Notes: generated from the sequence alone by a model not told the origin. Counted from the first letter of the stretch, positions 10,233-21,075 are shown. The stretch is 64,000 nucleotides of DNA from Lonepinella sp042485795 (GCF_042485795.1 NZ_CP169368.1:1922001-1986000); one strand, 5' to 3'. Numbers and translations are program-made.

Positions 10233-10947
10233 TGGGGCTTCGATCAGGTGCTTCTCTTTCGATAACACCATCAATTAACCTTCCAGCACCGGGCAGGCAT
10301 CACACCCTATACGTCCACTTTCGTGTTTGCAGAGTGCTGTGTTTTTAATAAACAGTTGCAGCCAGCTGGTATCTTCGACCGGTTCAACCTTCATCTGTAA
10401 AAGACTACAATCTACGCCGGCGCACCTTCTCCCGAAGTTACGGTGCTATTTTGCCTAGTTCCTTCACCCGAGTTCTCTCAAGCGCCTGAGTATTCTCTAC
10501 CTGACCACCTGTGTCGGTTTTCAGTACGGTTTAGATAAACCTGAAGCTTAGTGGCTTTTCCTGGAAGTGTGGTATCAACAACTTCGCTCCCTTAGGAGCT
10601 CGTCATCACGCCTTAGTGTTGAATGGGGATTCGGATTTGCCTAAATCCCCCACCTACACGCTTAAACAGCCATCCAATAGGCTGCTTGCCTAACCTTCTC
10701 CGTCCCCACATCGCAATTTATCCAAGTACGGGAATATTAACCCGTTTCCCATCGACTACGCTTTTCAGCCTCGCCTTAGGGGCCGACTCACCCTGCCCCG
10801 ATTAACGTTGGACAGGAACCCTTGGTCTTCCGGCGAACGAGTTTTTCACTCGTTTTATCGTTACTTATGTCAGCATTCGCACTTGTGATACGTCCAGCAA
10901 GCCTCTCGACTCACCTTCTTCCGCTTACACAACGCTCCCCTACCCAA

Positions 10948-11374
10948 TCAGGGTACAGGTTTTAGGATAAAGGGTTCAGTTTTTCTCTAAACTCTTCGCT
11001 AAACCTTGAAGCATTTTAGCAATTTCTTCGTATTCATTACGCCATCTTTGCCAAGTTTCTTCATTTACATAGTTCAAGTCAACACAATATCTTAACCAAA
11101 CTCTTGTTTCATCAGCACTTCCTGCTGCTATCTTAACAAATCGTTTAAACTCTATCATTGATTCCTGTTTGGCAAATCTTTCTGCTATATTGGCACAAAC
11201 ACTTTTACTTGAACGTCTTAGTTGGTCTGCCAGTGCATATTGTTCAATCTTAGGAAAATTTAAACTCGCCTGATGAACTTCTAAAGATATTTTATAAGCT
11301 CTTTTGAATACATTTAAATCTTCAAATCGTTTTACCATATCACTGACTCCTTATTCCTAAAACCTATACCCTGA
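10948..11374 (-). other. Intervening sequence in 23S helix 45
   Basis: The flanking rRNA reads CGCTCCCCTACCCA on one side and CCGCAGCTTCGG on the other, which places the insertion in helix 45 (about 1170 in E. coli numbering). Near-perfect complementary arms at 10948-10970 and 11351-11374 (tcagggtacaggttttagg on the left) close it as a stem of about 22 bp. The interior holds one gene, a four-helix-bundle protein. Such sequences are normally excised by RNase III without religation. Confidence 0.93.
10976..11338 (-). CDS. Four-helix-bundle protein encoded within the 23S rRNA intervening sequence
   Basis: The 120-residue product belongs to the S23/IVP family (TIGR02436). It shows FEDLNVFKRAYK at the N-terminus, LADQLRRSSKSVCANIAE in the middle and a helical C-terminus, and it is all-alpha by composition. 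It is transcribed in the rRNA direction, and its AAGGAG Shine-Dalgarno lies 8-9 nt before the ATG. Homologues are found inside 23S insertions of Leptospira, Coxiella and Haemophilus-type bacteria. Their function is unknown; an RNA-binding or excision-related role has been suggested but not established. The family's SICANIAEG motif is here SVCANIAER. Confidence 0.93.
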   Translation of the reverse strand: MVKRFEDLNVFKRAYKISLEVHQASLNFPKIEQYALADQLRRSSKSVCANIAERFAKQESMIEFKRFVKIAAGSADETRVWLRYCVDLNYVNEETWQRWRNEYEEIAKMLQGLAKSLEKN

Positions 11375-11455
11375 ATGCCGCAGCTTCGGTGCTATATTTT
11401 AGCCCCGTTACATCTTCCGCGCAGGCCGACTCGACTAGTGAGCTATTACGCTTTC

Positions 11456-11487
<32 letters not shown>

Positions 11488-11534
11488 TAGCTGTCTAAGC
11501 CTTCCCACTTCGTTTCCCACTTAATATAGACTTT

Positions 11535-11567
<33 letters not shown>

Positions 11568-11987
11568 CTTCACGATGGACGTTAGCACCCACCGTGTGTC
11601 TCCTGAGTATCACTCTTCGGTATTCGCAGTTTGCATCGGGTTGGTAATCCGGGATGGACCCCTAGCCGAAACAGTGCTCTACCCCCGAAGGTGTTCGCTC
11701 AAGGCTCTACCTAAATAGATTTCGGGGAGAACCAGCTATCTCCCGGTTTGATTGGCCTTTCACCCCCAGCCACAAGTCATCCGCTAATTTTTCAACATTA
11801 GTCGGTTCGGTCCTCCAATTAGTGTTACCCAACCTTCAACCTGCCCATGGCTAGATCACCGGGTTTCGGGTCTATACCTTGCAACTTGCCGCCCAGTTAA
11901 GACTCGGTTTCCCTTCGGCTCCCTTATTCAGTTAACCTCGCTACAAAATATAAGTCGCTGACCCATTATACAAAAGGTACGCAGTCA

Positions 11988-12096
11988 CCCCATCATTTAA
12001 TCCCACTGCTTCTTTTTAGGTTTGACTCGCTTCGCTCGTCTTACCGTTAAAAAGTGCGGTGCTTTTCTCACCATTTAATGCGATTAAATGATGGGG
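11988..12096 (-). other. Short intervening sequence in 23S helix 25, carrying an uptake signal
   Basis: The rRNA context GGTACGCAGTCAC and CTCCCACTGCTTGTACG places this in helix 25 (about 545 in E. coli numbering). Perfect 14-bp arms, ccccatcatttaat at 11988-12001 and its complement at 12083-12096, close the insertion. It has no gene. It contains a full uptake signal, aaagtgcggt at 12051-12060, and a second copy of the flanking rRNA text cccactgctt at 12003-12012. Confidence 0.9.
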
Positions 12097-12629
12097 CTCC
12101 CACTGCTTGTACGTACACGGTTTCAGGTTCTATTTCACTCCCCTCGCTGGGGTTCTTTTCGCCTTTCCTTCACAGTACTGGTTCACTATCGGTCAATCAG
12201 GAGTATTTAGCCTTAGAGGATGGTCCCCCTATCTTCAGACAGAATTTCTCGTGTTCCGCCCTACTTCTTGTTAGCTTAGTACCACAATATAACTTTCAGA
12301 TACGGGACTATCACCCTGTGTCGTTGAACTTCCCAGTTCATTCTCTTCGTTTTATTGCTATCTCTAACGGCTCCTCCGCTTTCGCTCGCCGCTACTCACA
12401 GAATCTCGGTTGATTTCTTTTCCTCGGGGTACTTAGATGTTTCAGTTCTCCCGGTTTGCCTTGTTAACCTATGTATTCAGTTAACAATAGTAGATTCTTC
12501 ATCTACTGGGTTTCCCCATTCGGATATCTTGGATTAAACGCCTCTTATCGACTCATCCAAACTTTTCGCAGATTAGCACGTCCTTCTTCGCCTCTGATTG
12601 CCTAGGCATCCACCGTGTACGCTTAGTCA

Positions 12630-12651
12630 CTTAACTATACAACCTCAAGTG
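12630..12651 (-). other. 5' arm of the 23S processing stem
   Basis: This segment, read on the minus strand just before and into the 23S 5' end, pairs with 9216-9237 beyond the 3' end. Together they form the RNase III substrate of pre-23S rRNA. Confidence 0.85.
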
Positions 12652-12659
12652 CTTTCGCA

Positions 12660-12850
12660 CAGACGTCAGATAACAGGTTTCAGACAACAGTCCTAATACC
12701 TTTTTTACCCTTAATCTGCTTTACTTTCAGTTGATTTTAATAACTAGACTTGTGTGCTTTTGTTCACACAAGATTTTTACTCAAACGTTGACTCATCTAA
12801 CAATCATCAGTCGCATTAACTGCTATCTGACCACTGCTATCTGAACTCTG
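12660..12850. repeat. Degenerate CAGATAACAG-type repeats in the tRNA-Ala/23S spacer
   Basis: cagataacaggtttcagac (12667-12685) closely matches the copy at the 5S side of 23S. Two ctgctatctg units in the opposite orientation follow at 12820-12829 and 12834-12843. The units can pair with one mismatch. No gene is present between 12652 and 13002 apart from these and boxA. Confidence 0.6.
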
Positions 12851-12859
12851 TTTTCAGCT

Positions 12860-12882
12860 TGTTTCCAAATTTTTAAAGAACA
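12860..12882 (-). promoter_or_regulatory. boxA antitermination site in the 16S-23S spacer
   Basis: The minus strand reads TGTTCTTTAAAAATTTGG, matching the boxA-type sequence found before 23S in enteric rRNA operons. It would load the Nus antitermination complex. Confidence 0.7.
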
Positions 12883-13002
12883 ATTAAGATGTGGCTTTCG
12901 CCTATCATCATTGCTAAATTAACTTATATAAAATCAATTTCAACTTTTACGTTTTCTATATTAAGTTAGCTTAACAATGATGATAACAACAAGTTTTTTG
13001 TT

Positions 13003-13078
13003 TGGTGGAGATAAGCGGGATCGAACCGCTGACCTCCTGCGTGCAAGGCAGGCGCTCTCCCAGCTGAGCTATATCCCC
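13003..13078 (-). tRNA. alaT: tRNA-Ala (anticodon TGC)
   Basis: The 76-nt gene includes an encoded CCA. It folds as a standard cloverleaf with acceptor GGGGATA/TATCTCC, T-arm GGTTCGATCC and anticodon loop CTTGCAA. It is the second tRNA in the spacer, as is usual for Ile-Ala type operons. Confidence 0.97.
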
Positions 13079-13101
13079 ATTCAGATAACAGACAACAGCT
13101 A

Positions 13102-13170
13102 TCAGATGACAGTGTTGCTATTTCTATTCCCTACGCTTACTTTCTCTGCCATCTGACTCCTGTCATCTGA
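13102..13170. repeat. Perfect 11-bp inverted repeat between tRNA-Ala and tRNA-Ile
   Basis: TCAGATGACAG at 13102-13112 and its complement CTGTCATCTGA at 13160-13170 can form a hairpin in the tRNA spacer. Further partial copies (cagataacag at 13082-13091, catctg at 13171-13176) surround them. This belongs to the repeat family of the other rRNA spacers. Confidence 0.75.
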
Positions 13171-13180
13171 CATCTGAAAG

Positions 13181-13257
<77 letters not shown>

Positions 13258-13265
13258 GTAGGGCT

Positions 13266-13469
13266 CAGAAGACGGATGACAGAAGACAGATAACAGAAAA
13301 AACTGAACACCCTAACTTCTCATCACAATTACTTTCTTCTGAAATATACTTGCTTTCATCGTTCTATCAAACAATCTGTGTGAACACTTGCTGTCGCTTC
13401 GTTTCTTTGAGTAACAATATCACAGTGACCTGACATTTCTGTCTTCTGTCTTCTGTCATCTGCCCTCTG
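13266..13469. repeat. Inverted repeat arms between tRNA-Ile and 16S
   Basis: The 24-nt arm at 13266-13289 (cagaagacggatgacagaag and 4 more bases) is complementary at 21 of 24 positions to 13446-13469, just past the 16S 3' end. Each arm is itself built of short cagaagacag/cagatgacag units. The loop of about 150 nt shows no gene. Confidence 0.75.
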
Positions 13470-13474
13470 ATTAC

Positions 13475-15013
<1,539 letters not shown>

Positions 15014-15180
15014 AAGTTCGATCACTCAATAAACTGCTTGCTTCTAAATCTTTCTTCTCACTCTCAAAAAAAATGAAAAGTTAATGAATTTCTAAGTTAA
15101 GCACCTATTAAGACTTCAAGTTTTATTTAATTTTTTTAAAACAAGTCAATCAACAAGTGCCCACACAGATTGTCTGATAA

Positions 15181-15195
15181 ATTGTTAAAGAACAA
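15181..15195 (-). promoter_or_regulatory. Leader boxA antitermination site of the rRNA operon
   Basis: The minus strand reads TTGTTCTTTAACAAT, followed by TTATCAGACAATCTGTGTG, very close to the leader of enteric rRNA operons. It lies between the promoter and 16S. The rest of the leader (15014-15180) shows no gene. Confidence 0.85.
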
Positions 15196-15277
15196 ATTTT
15201 CACCGTTTTGCAGCGAAAATAAAACGACACACTGTTTGATTTCAATTTTCACAACAGCGTGTCGTTGTGTGCAGCGT

Positions 15278-15305
15278 ATTATAGAGATCTGGAAATCCTT
15301 TGCAA
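15278..15305 (-). promoter_or_regulatory. Promoter of the rRNA operon
   Basis: On the minus strand a -35 element TTGCAA (15300-15305) and a -10 element TATAAT (15278-15283) are separated by 16 nt. An A/T-rich stretch upstream (about 15306-15335) could act as an UP element. I see only this one strong promoter. Confidence 0.75.
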
Positions 15306-15371
15306 GCACTTTTTATAAAAATATTGAGAAATTTATTCGAATGTTTAATTTTTCAACTTTTCAGTCTATTT

Positions 15372-16718
15372 TTACGTCAACTGCCGATAAACTTTCAACG
15401 CATAGGCATCTGACATTCCTGCCATATAATCGCAAATAATCCGTTTTTTACCGTTTGATTCTGCTTTCAGCCAACGATTTACAGTATTACGTGGTAACAA
15501 GCGTTCAGGATCGCTGGCAAAAATTTGGAACATTTCGGTTAAAATACGCTGTCCTTTATATTCAATACGCTGAGTTTCCACATCACGAATGACATATTTA
15601 AATACAAAAGTCTTAAACACATTCAAGACCTTTTCCACTTCTTCGGGCAATTCCGCATTGTAACGCAGTAATGGCTCGGAAAAATCAGCGGTTTGAGTCC
15701 AACGTACATTAGTAATAAAAAAATTCACCAATGCCCCAATAGCATTTTTACGTTCGTAATGATATTCAGAGAATAATTTTGTACTCAAAGTATCAATATT
15801 TCTTACAATCCATTCCGAAGAACAAGCTCTTAATTCTTGCAAAGCAATTTGCCAGAGATTTTGATCAATCATTCCTACCACAATAGCATCTTCAAAATCA
15901 TGCACCCCGTAGGCAATATCGTCTGCTAATTCCATAATGCTACAATCTAATGATTTAAACTTGGTTTTCAAAAACTCTTTGGGTTCTGACCGCACTTTTT
16001 TTAGTGAAGTAAATAATACTCGATCTTGCTCAGATAACGGTTGCAATAACCAATCAAACACGGGCAAATCATCACGAAAAATACCTTTACCAGGTCGCCA
16101 ATCCACTGCTCTAAAATCTTGCTCCGCAAAAGAAAGTACGGTGTATTTTGGCGAAGTTTCATCTAAAATGGCAGGATATTTCACCACTCCCAATAGGGTT
16201 CTACGTGTTAAATTCATACCTGCATTCGGCGTATAAGGTTCCAGCTTAGTTAATAAACGGAAAGTTTGTGCATTGCCTTCAAATCCCCCTGAATCATACA
16301 TCATTGAATTTAAAGCCGTTTCACCTCCGTGACCAAATGGTGGGTGTCCAATATCATGAGCAAAACACAGGCTTTCAATCAGATCTGCGGTCGGTAATAA
16401 TGGCTTAAGCTCTTGCTGTAGCTTAGTTTTATCTATATTTAATTGATCAGCTAAGGCTTTATAAGTATCTACCAATTTTAATTGTGAAACCAAACTACTA
16501 CCAATTTGAGCTACTTCCAAAGAATGGGTCAATCGAGTACGGAAGAAATCATTTTCACCCACTGCGTGAATTTGCGTTTTCGCCTGTAAACAGCGAAATG
16601 CCGCACTGTGTAAAATTCTAGCCCGATCACGACGAAACGGCGGACGATGATCTTTTTCTCTCGGTTTATCATTAATCAAACGTTCAAGCCAAACAGGATC
16701 CAAATTATTTTTTAACAT
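15372..16718 (-). CDS. dgt: Deoxyguanosinetriphosphate triphosphohydrolase-like protein
   Basis: This 448-residue HD-domain phosphohydrolase has metal ligands at His65 (RLTHSLEVAQ) and His121-Asp122 (FAHDIGHPPFGHGGE), and a later ADDIAYGVHD segment. The family removes triphosphate from dNTPs. The length fits the shorter Dgt-like subfamilies rather than the 505-residue E. coli enzyme, so strict dGTP preference is uncertain. The ATG abuts the stop of the LrgB-like gene, so it is probably co-transcribed with the LrgAB pair. Confidence 0.88.
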   Translation of the reverse strand: MLKNNLDPVWLERLINDKPREKDHRPPFRRDRARILHSAAFRCLQAKTQIHAVGENDFFRTRLTHSLEVAQIGSSLVSQLKLVDTYKALADQLNIDKTKLQQELKPLLPTADLIESLCFAHDIGHPPFGHGGETALNSMMYDSGGFEGNAQTFRLLTKLEPYTPNAGMNLTRRTLLGVVKYPAILDETSPKYTVLSFAEQDFRAVDWRPGKGIFRDDLPVFDWLLQPLSEQDRVLFTSLKKVRSEPKEFLKTKFKSLDCSIMELADDIAYGVHDFEDAIVVGMIDQNLWQIALQELRACSSEWIVRNIDTLSTKLFSEYHYERKNAIGALVNFFITNVRWTQTADFSEPLLRYNAELPEEVEKVLNVFKTFVFKYVIRDVETQRIEYKGQRILTEMFQIFASDPERLLPRNTVNRWLKAESNGKKRIICDYMAGMSDAYALKVYRQLT

Positions 16719-17402
16719 TTACGCCACCATATAAATCAACTTAAATACCAGCGGAGCAAGAATAGAACTAATAATACCGCACAAAACTAAGGCTATTGAA
16801 CTATAAATAGAGGCTTTCGCATCTTGCTCCATTAATGCTGCCGTACCAATAGCATGTGAAGTAGCTCCCACAGCTAACCCAATTCCTTCGGAACTCGTTA
16901 ATCGAAGTTTGCGTAAAATCACATAACCAACCATTGAACCCTGAATACCTGCTACAACAACACCAACTGCTGCCAGAGCAGGAACGCCACCCAAATTACC
17001 TGAAATTGCCATCGCTATAGGGGTTGTTACCGATTTAGAAATTACCGTTGCAACAATATCTGGATTCGCCCCTAACCACAAAGCAAAACCAGCACCTGTG
17101 AACATGGCAACAATAGAAGCTAACGTAGTAACAAACAAAATGCTTTTCCAAAATGCCGCAATTTGACGAAGTTGCTCATACAAAGGTAACGCCAACGCCA
17201 CCACACTCACCCCCAACAAACTATTTAACGGTGCATTACCTGCCATATAATTTTCGTAAGGGATATTCATTAATAACAACACACCAATTATCATTAATAC
17301 CGTTAATACAAAGGTATTTAACAATATGGATCTCAACCGTTTATTAATTTGTAAAGCAATAAAAAAACCTGTCACAGTTAATAAAGAGTAAAAATAAATC
17401 AT
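16719..17402 (-). CDS. LrgB/YohK-family membrane protein
   Basis: This 227-residue multi-pass protein has the LrgB signature: SKSVTTPIAM, GGVPALAA, and a C-terminal VGATSHAIGTA. It partners the LrgA-like protein whose stop codon overlaps this ATG by one base. In Gram-positive bacteria LrgAB/CidAB modulate murein hydrolase export and cell death, and plant and bacterial homologues move glycolate or pyruvate. Which applies here is unknown. Confidence 0.87.
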   Translation of the reverse strand: MIYFYSLLTVTGFFIALQINKRLRSILLNTFVLTVLMIIGVLLLMNIPYENYMAGNAPLNSLLGVSVVALALPLYEQLRQIAAFWKSILFVTTLASIVAMFTGAGFALWLGANPDIVATVISKSVTTPIAMAISGNLGGVPALAAVGVVVAGIQGSMVGYVILRKLRLTSSEGIGLAVGATSHAIGTAALMEQDAKASIYSSIALVLCGIISSILAPLVFKLIYMVA

Positions 17403-17815
17403 TATCTTTCCTTAGCCCGATTTTGTAACACTTTATGACGTAAACGAGCAAAAGAACGTCGCATAAATAAATAATCAGCTAACGTCCCAATAATAATCAA
17501 GGTAATCAGCGAACTCACCACATTAGGAATAAGCAAGGCTTTTGCTTGAGAAATCAACACATCGGAATATTTAATAATCCCCACGCTAACAGGGACAAAC
17601 AAAACCGCCATATAACGAATCAATAAATTTGCCCCGAAAAAAATCCATTCTACTCGAATAACATTAGTCGTTAATCCAAAAAACAGTAGCAAAAGCCCGA
17701 ATATGCTCCCAGGAATACCAATAGGGATCAACCATGCAATGGTTTCACCCAAATAAAGTAAGGCATATAAAATCACTAAAGATCGTATTAAATCAAACAG
17801 TTTTCTTTTCATCAT
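17402..17815 (-). CDS. LrgA/YohJ-family membrane protein
   Basis: The 137-residue protein has four predicted membrane helices and the family pattern IGIPGSIFGLLLLF with FVPVSVGI. It resembles holin-like CidA/LrgA proteins. It is the first gene of the yohJ-yohK-dgt unit. The upstream gap of about 100 nt to the divergent nuclease pseudogene probably holds both promoters. Confidence 0.87.
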   Translation of the reverse strand: MMKRKLFDLIRSLVILYALLYLGETIAWLIPIGIPGSIFGLLLLFFGLTTNVIRVEWIFFGANLLIRYMAVLFVPVSVGIIKYSDVLISQAKALLIPNVVSSLITLIIIGTLADYLFMRRSFARLRHKVLQNRAKER

Positions 17816-17922
17816 CTATCTTCAAATTTTTGATAAGTTTTATAAATTTATTTTACGCTTATTTTTTCATTTTTGTTATTTTTTCAGTAAAATGTCACCA
17901 TCTGCTATTTATATCAAAAAAT

Positions 17923-18413
17923 ATGAAAAAAATAACCTTTTTATTCACCGCACTTTTTGTTTTTATTTTTTCTAACCGCACATTTGCTACAGAACGCTGG
18001 ATTAATTGCCGAGTGGTCAGCATTAGTGATGGTGATAGCATAACCTGCCTATTAACCAACAAAAAACAAATCAAAGTGCGTTTAGCAGAAATTGATGCCC
18101 CCGAAAAAGCCCAAGCCTTTGGTAAACGTGCCAAACAAACCCTAGCACAATTAATACACAAAACGCAGGTAAGACTTAAAATCTCAGATTATGACCCTAT
18201 GGACGTAGTGTTGCGACAATTTATGACTCGCAAGGAAAAAATATTAATCTGCAAATGGTACAACTAGGCATGGCATGGGCTTATACACAATATATGCAAG
18301 ATCCACAATATTTACAGATTCAACAACAGGCTCAATCACAACGTATTGGATTATGGCAAGATACTCATCCTATACCGCCTAGTGAATTTCGTAAACATCA
18401 ATACAACCAATAA
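17923..18413 (+). pseudogene. Frameshifted secreted thermonuclease-like (SNase family) gene
   Basis: The ATG at 17923 opens a signal peptide (MKKITFLFTALFVFIF) and an SNase domain with DGDSI, VRLAEIDAPE and AFGKRAK. After SDYD near 18195 the frame goes wrong. One missing base would restore YGRSVATIYD, which leads into INLQMVQLGMAWAY and the normal C-terminus ending at 18413. The total is 491 nt, one short of 164 codons. As read, the frame ends early at 18267. An intact homologue next to csdA occurs in H. influenzae (HI1296, from memory). Either a true pseudogene or an assembly error would explain it. Confidence 0.85.
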
Positions 18414-18424
18414 AGGAAATAATC

Positions 18425-19621
18425 ATGTTTAATGCTTACTCATTTCGCCAACAATTTCCCTATTTCAGCCAACCTAATGCGGTGGTGTATTTGGATAACG
18501 CCGCCACAGCATTAAAACCACAAGCCTTAATCGATGCCACCGTGGCATTTTACCAATCCGCAGGCTCCGTGCATCGCAGCCAATATGACGAAAAAAACAC
18601 CGCACTTTATGAACAAGCCCGCACCCTAGTTAAACAGTTAATTAATGCAGAAAGCGAACAAGCGGTGATTTGGACATCAGGCACCACACAAGCCATTAAT
18701 ACCGTTGCCAACGGCTTAATTCCCCACATTCAACCCGATGATGAAATCATCATCAGCGAAGCCGATCACCATGCTAATTTTGTCACGTGGCATGCTATTG
18801 CGAAAAAGTGCGGTGCAAAATTGCGGATTTTGCCGATATTAGATAATTTTTTAATTGACGAACAATCCCTAATTTCCGCCTTAAACGTACGCACAAAATT
18901 GGTCGCTTTAAATTTCGTTTCTAACGTCACAGGCACACAACAGCCCGTCCAACAACTGATTGAAAAAATTCGCCAATTTTCCACCGCACTTATTTTAGTC
19001 GATGCAGCTCAAGCCATTAGCCATCTCAAAATCGATCTACAAAAATTAGATGCAGATTTTATCGCATTCTCCGCCCACAAAATTTACGGTCCGAATGGAT
19101 TAGGCGTGTTAAGTGGCAAACAGCCTGCTTTAGAAAAACTGCAACCGCTCCAATACGGCGGAAAAATGGTTGCCTTTGCATCAAAACAAGAAATTCGCTA
19201 TGCCGATTTACCCTATCGTTTAGAAGCTGGCACGCCGAATATTGCCGCCGTGATTGGTTTTAACGCTGTGTTAGAATGGTTAGAAAAATGGGATATTGAA
19301 CAAGCAGAACAATACGCATTAGATCTTGCTCAACAAACTGAAGTACGGTTAAAAAATTACCAGAATTGTCGTTTATTTTCTGCCCCACAACCTAGCACCG
19401 TGATCAGCTTTGTGTTTGACAATATTGCTTGTGCCGATCTCGCTACCCTGCTTGCCGAACAAAACATCGCTTTACGCACAGGCGTGCATTGTGCCATGCC
19501 TTATCTTGCCCGTTTAGGTGTGCCTAGCACATTACGGCTCAGTTTTGCTCCCTACAACACCGAACAAGACGTACAAGCCTTTTTTACTGCCTTAGATAAA
19601 GCATTATCATTATTGGACTAA
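18425..19621 (+). CDS. csdA: Class V cysteine desulfurase (CsdA/SufS type)
   Basis: The 398-residue PLP enzyme has the PLP lysine Lys219 in SAHKIYGPNG, His117 in ADHHANF and the catalytic cysteine Cys356 in RTGVHCAMPYL. It removes sulfur from cysteine as a persulfide. The SufE/CsdE-like acceptor gene begins 3 nt downstream, so the pair forms a Csd-type sulfur-transfer system. No suf scaffold genes are nearby, which favours CsdA over SufS. The AAGGA site upstream supports the start. Confidence 0.92.
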   Translation: MFNAYSFRQQFPYFSQPNAVVYLDNAATALKPQALIDATVAFYQSAGSVHRSQYDEKNTALYEQARTLVKQLINAESEQAVIWTSGTTQAINTVANGLIPHIQPDDEIIISEADHHANFVTWHAIAKKCGAKLRILPILDNFLIDEQSLISALNVRTKLVALNFVSNVTGTQQPVQQLIEKIRQFSTALILVDAAQAISHLKIDLQKLDADFIAFSAHKIYGPNGLGVLSGKQPALEKLQPLQYGGKMVAFASKQEIRYADLPYRLEAGTPNIAAVIGFNAVLEWLEKWDIEQAEQYALDLAQQTEVRLKNYQNCRLFSAPQPSTVISFVFDNIACADLATLLAEQNIALRTGVHCAMPYLARLGVPSTLRLSFAPYNTEQDVQAFFTALDKALSLLD

Positions 19622-19624
19622 AAA

Positions 19625-20008
19625 ATGGAAATAATTGAACAAATTCAACAAGCTAAAAACTGGGAAGAACGCTATCGTTTGCTGATTCAAGCAGGTAAAA
19701 ACCTAACCCAACCAACAGAAAACGAACTCGCCCATTGGACGGAAATTCAAGGTTGTGAAGTCAGATTATGGTGTAAAATCTCACAAAATTTAGACCGCAC
19801 TTTACAGCTAAAGGCTTATAGCGAAGCACGGATTATGAATGGGTTACTGTTCCTACTCATTAATGCAGTCAACGAGAAACCATTAGACGAACTACAACAG
19901 TTTGATATAACAATATTTTTCACTGAACTCGGTATCGCTCAACGATTAAGCAGTACAAGATTAAACGGCTTGAAACAAATTGAGCAAAGCATTAAGGAAC
20001 TGTTTTAA
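19625..20008 (+). CDS. csdE: SufE/CsdE-type sulfur acceptor protein
   Basis: This 127-residue SufE-domain protein has the acceptor cysteine Cys49 in EIQGCEVRLW and a C-terminal family match (FTELGIAQRLSSTRLNGL). It takes persulfide sulfur from the upstream desulfurase and stimulates it. It lies three bases after csdA and ends two bases from the convergent azlD stop. Confidence 0.92.
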   Translation: MEIIEQIQQAKNWEERYRLLIQAGKNLTQPTENELAHWTEIQGCEVRLWCKISQNLDRTLQLKAYSEARIMNGLLFLLINAVNEKPLDELQQFDITIFFTELGIAQRLSSTRLNGLKQIEQSIKELF

Positions 20009-20009
20009 A

Positions 20010-20339
20010 TTAAACAAATACCCCTTGCACCAACCCCATATACAACATCGTTCCCACAGCCATGGACAGGAACATATTTTTCTTCCAAAGGTGCAAGGCA
20101 AATGTTACTGCTCCAGCAATAAAATCAGGTATGCCGTGATGACCTTGCAAAAGATCAATATTTTTATAGCAATATACCACTAACATACCGAACATGGCAG
20201 CAGGTAAGACTTTGCCTAAATAACGGATATATTCGGGGATCGGGCGGTTGGCTGGGAAAATCCAAAAAGGGATTAAGCGGCAAAATTGTACGCCTAACAC
20301 GCCCATGGCAATGGTGATAAATTGTTCGGTTAAGGTCAT
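20010..20339 (-). CDS. azlD: AzlD-family branched-chain amino acid exporter small subunit
   Basis: This 109-residue protein has four short hydrophobic helices and the AzlD pattern, including LPAAMFGMLVVYC. Its start overlaps the azlC stop by 4 nt. AzlD/YgaH-type proteins act with AzlC/YgaZ partners in export of branched-chain amino acids, and related pairs export methionine. It lies last in the metR-azlC-azlD unit. Confidence 0.87.
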   Translation of the reverse strand: MTLTEQFITIAMGVLGVQFCRLIPFWIFPANRPIPEYIRYLGKVLPAAMFGMLVVYCYKNIDLLQGHHGIPDFIAGAVTFALHLWKKNMFLSMAVGTMLYMGLVQGVFV

Positions 20340-21073
20340 GGATTTTCTCCCGTCAGGCGAATGATTTTACTTTCCAATTTGGTACGGCGTAAGGTCAATA
20401 CTCCCCAAATAGTGAATAAGGTAGGAATTAAGAAATGTTCCTTACCCACGGTAATTAGGAAAAATAACGTAATACCTAAGCCGAGTAATGAGCTTTCATG
20501 GGATTTTTCTTTGAGCCAATTTTCAGTAAAAATAACGATAAATAATGCTGTCATGGCAAATTCTATGCCTTTTAAATCAAAAGGTACAATGTCCGTTGCA
20601 AGATTGCCTAATACCGCCCCCAAAACCCAATAGACTTGCAAATAGAGGCTAACAAAAAAGTAATACCAACCTTTATCTAAATGTTCTGGCACCTTTGCCA
20701 TATAATTGAGTGAAAATGCTTCGTCCGACATAGTTGAAATTAAATACCAGCGTTTTTTACCCAACTGTTTACCATATTTTTCTAACATGGAAATGCTGTA
20801 AAAAACTTGTCGTCCGCTCACCATTAACGTGACCAACAGCACGGAAAGGGGAGAAAAAATAGCGGTCAATGATGTTGCGACAATAAATTCTACAGAACCT
20901 GCATAAATTAACGCCGCCATAAAGAACGGAAACCATACGCCAAAGCCTAATACTTTCATATAAATGCCGTAAGCAATGCCTAAGAAAATATAACCGATAA
21001 TCATCGGTATAGAATAAGGAAAAGCGGCTTTAGCGGCTGCCAAGACTGCGGTGTTTTTTGGCTGATTTTCCAT
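20336..21073 (-). CDS. azlC: AzlC-family amino acid exporter large subunit
   Basis: This 245-residue membrane protein has the AzlC motifs GYIFLGIAYG, ALIYAGSVEFI and the STMSDEAFSLNY segment. It begins 2 nt after the metR stop and is coupled to azlD. Known homologues (YgaZH, BrnFE) export valine, isoleucine and methionine. Its place behind metR suggests methionine as a possible substrate; that is inference. Confidence 0.88.
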   Translation of the reverse strand: MENQPKNTAVLAAAKAAFPYSIPMIIGYIFLGIAYGIYMKVLGFGVWFPFFMAALIYAGSVEFIVATSLTAIFSPLSVLLVTLMVSGRQVFYSISMLEKYGKQLGKKRWYLISTMSDEAFSLNYMAKVPEHLDKGWYYFFVSLYLQVYWVLGAVLGNLATDIVPFDLKGIEFAMTALFIVIFTENWLKEKSHESSLLGLGITLFFLITVGKEHFLIPTLFTIWGVLTLRRTKLESKIIRLTGENP

Positions 21074-21075
21074 GA

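Noticed and set aside
17734..17922. An upstream in-frame extension of the nuclease gene
   Set aside because: It runs through the divergent lrgA-like gene and its promoter region. The signal peptide begins at 17923.
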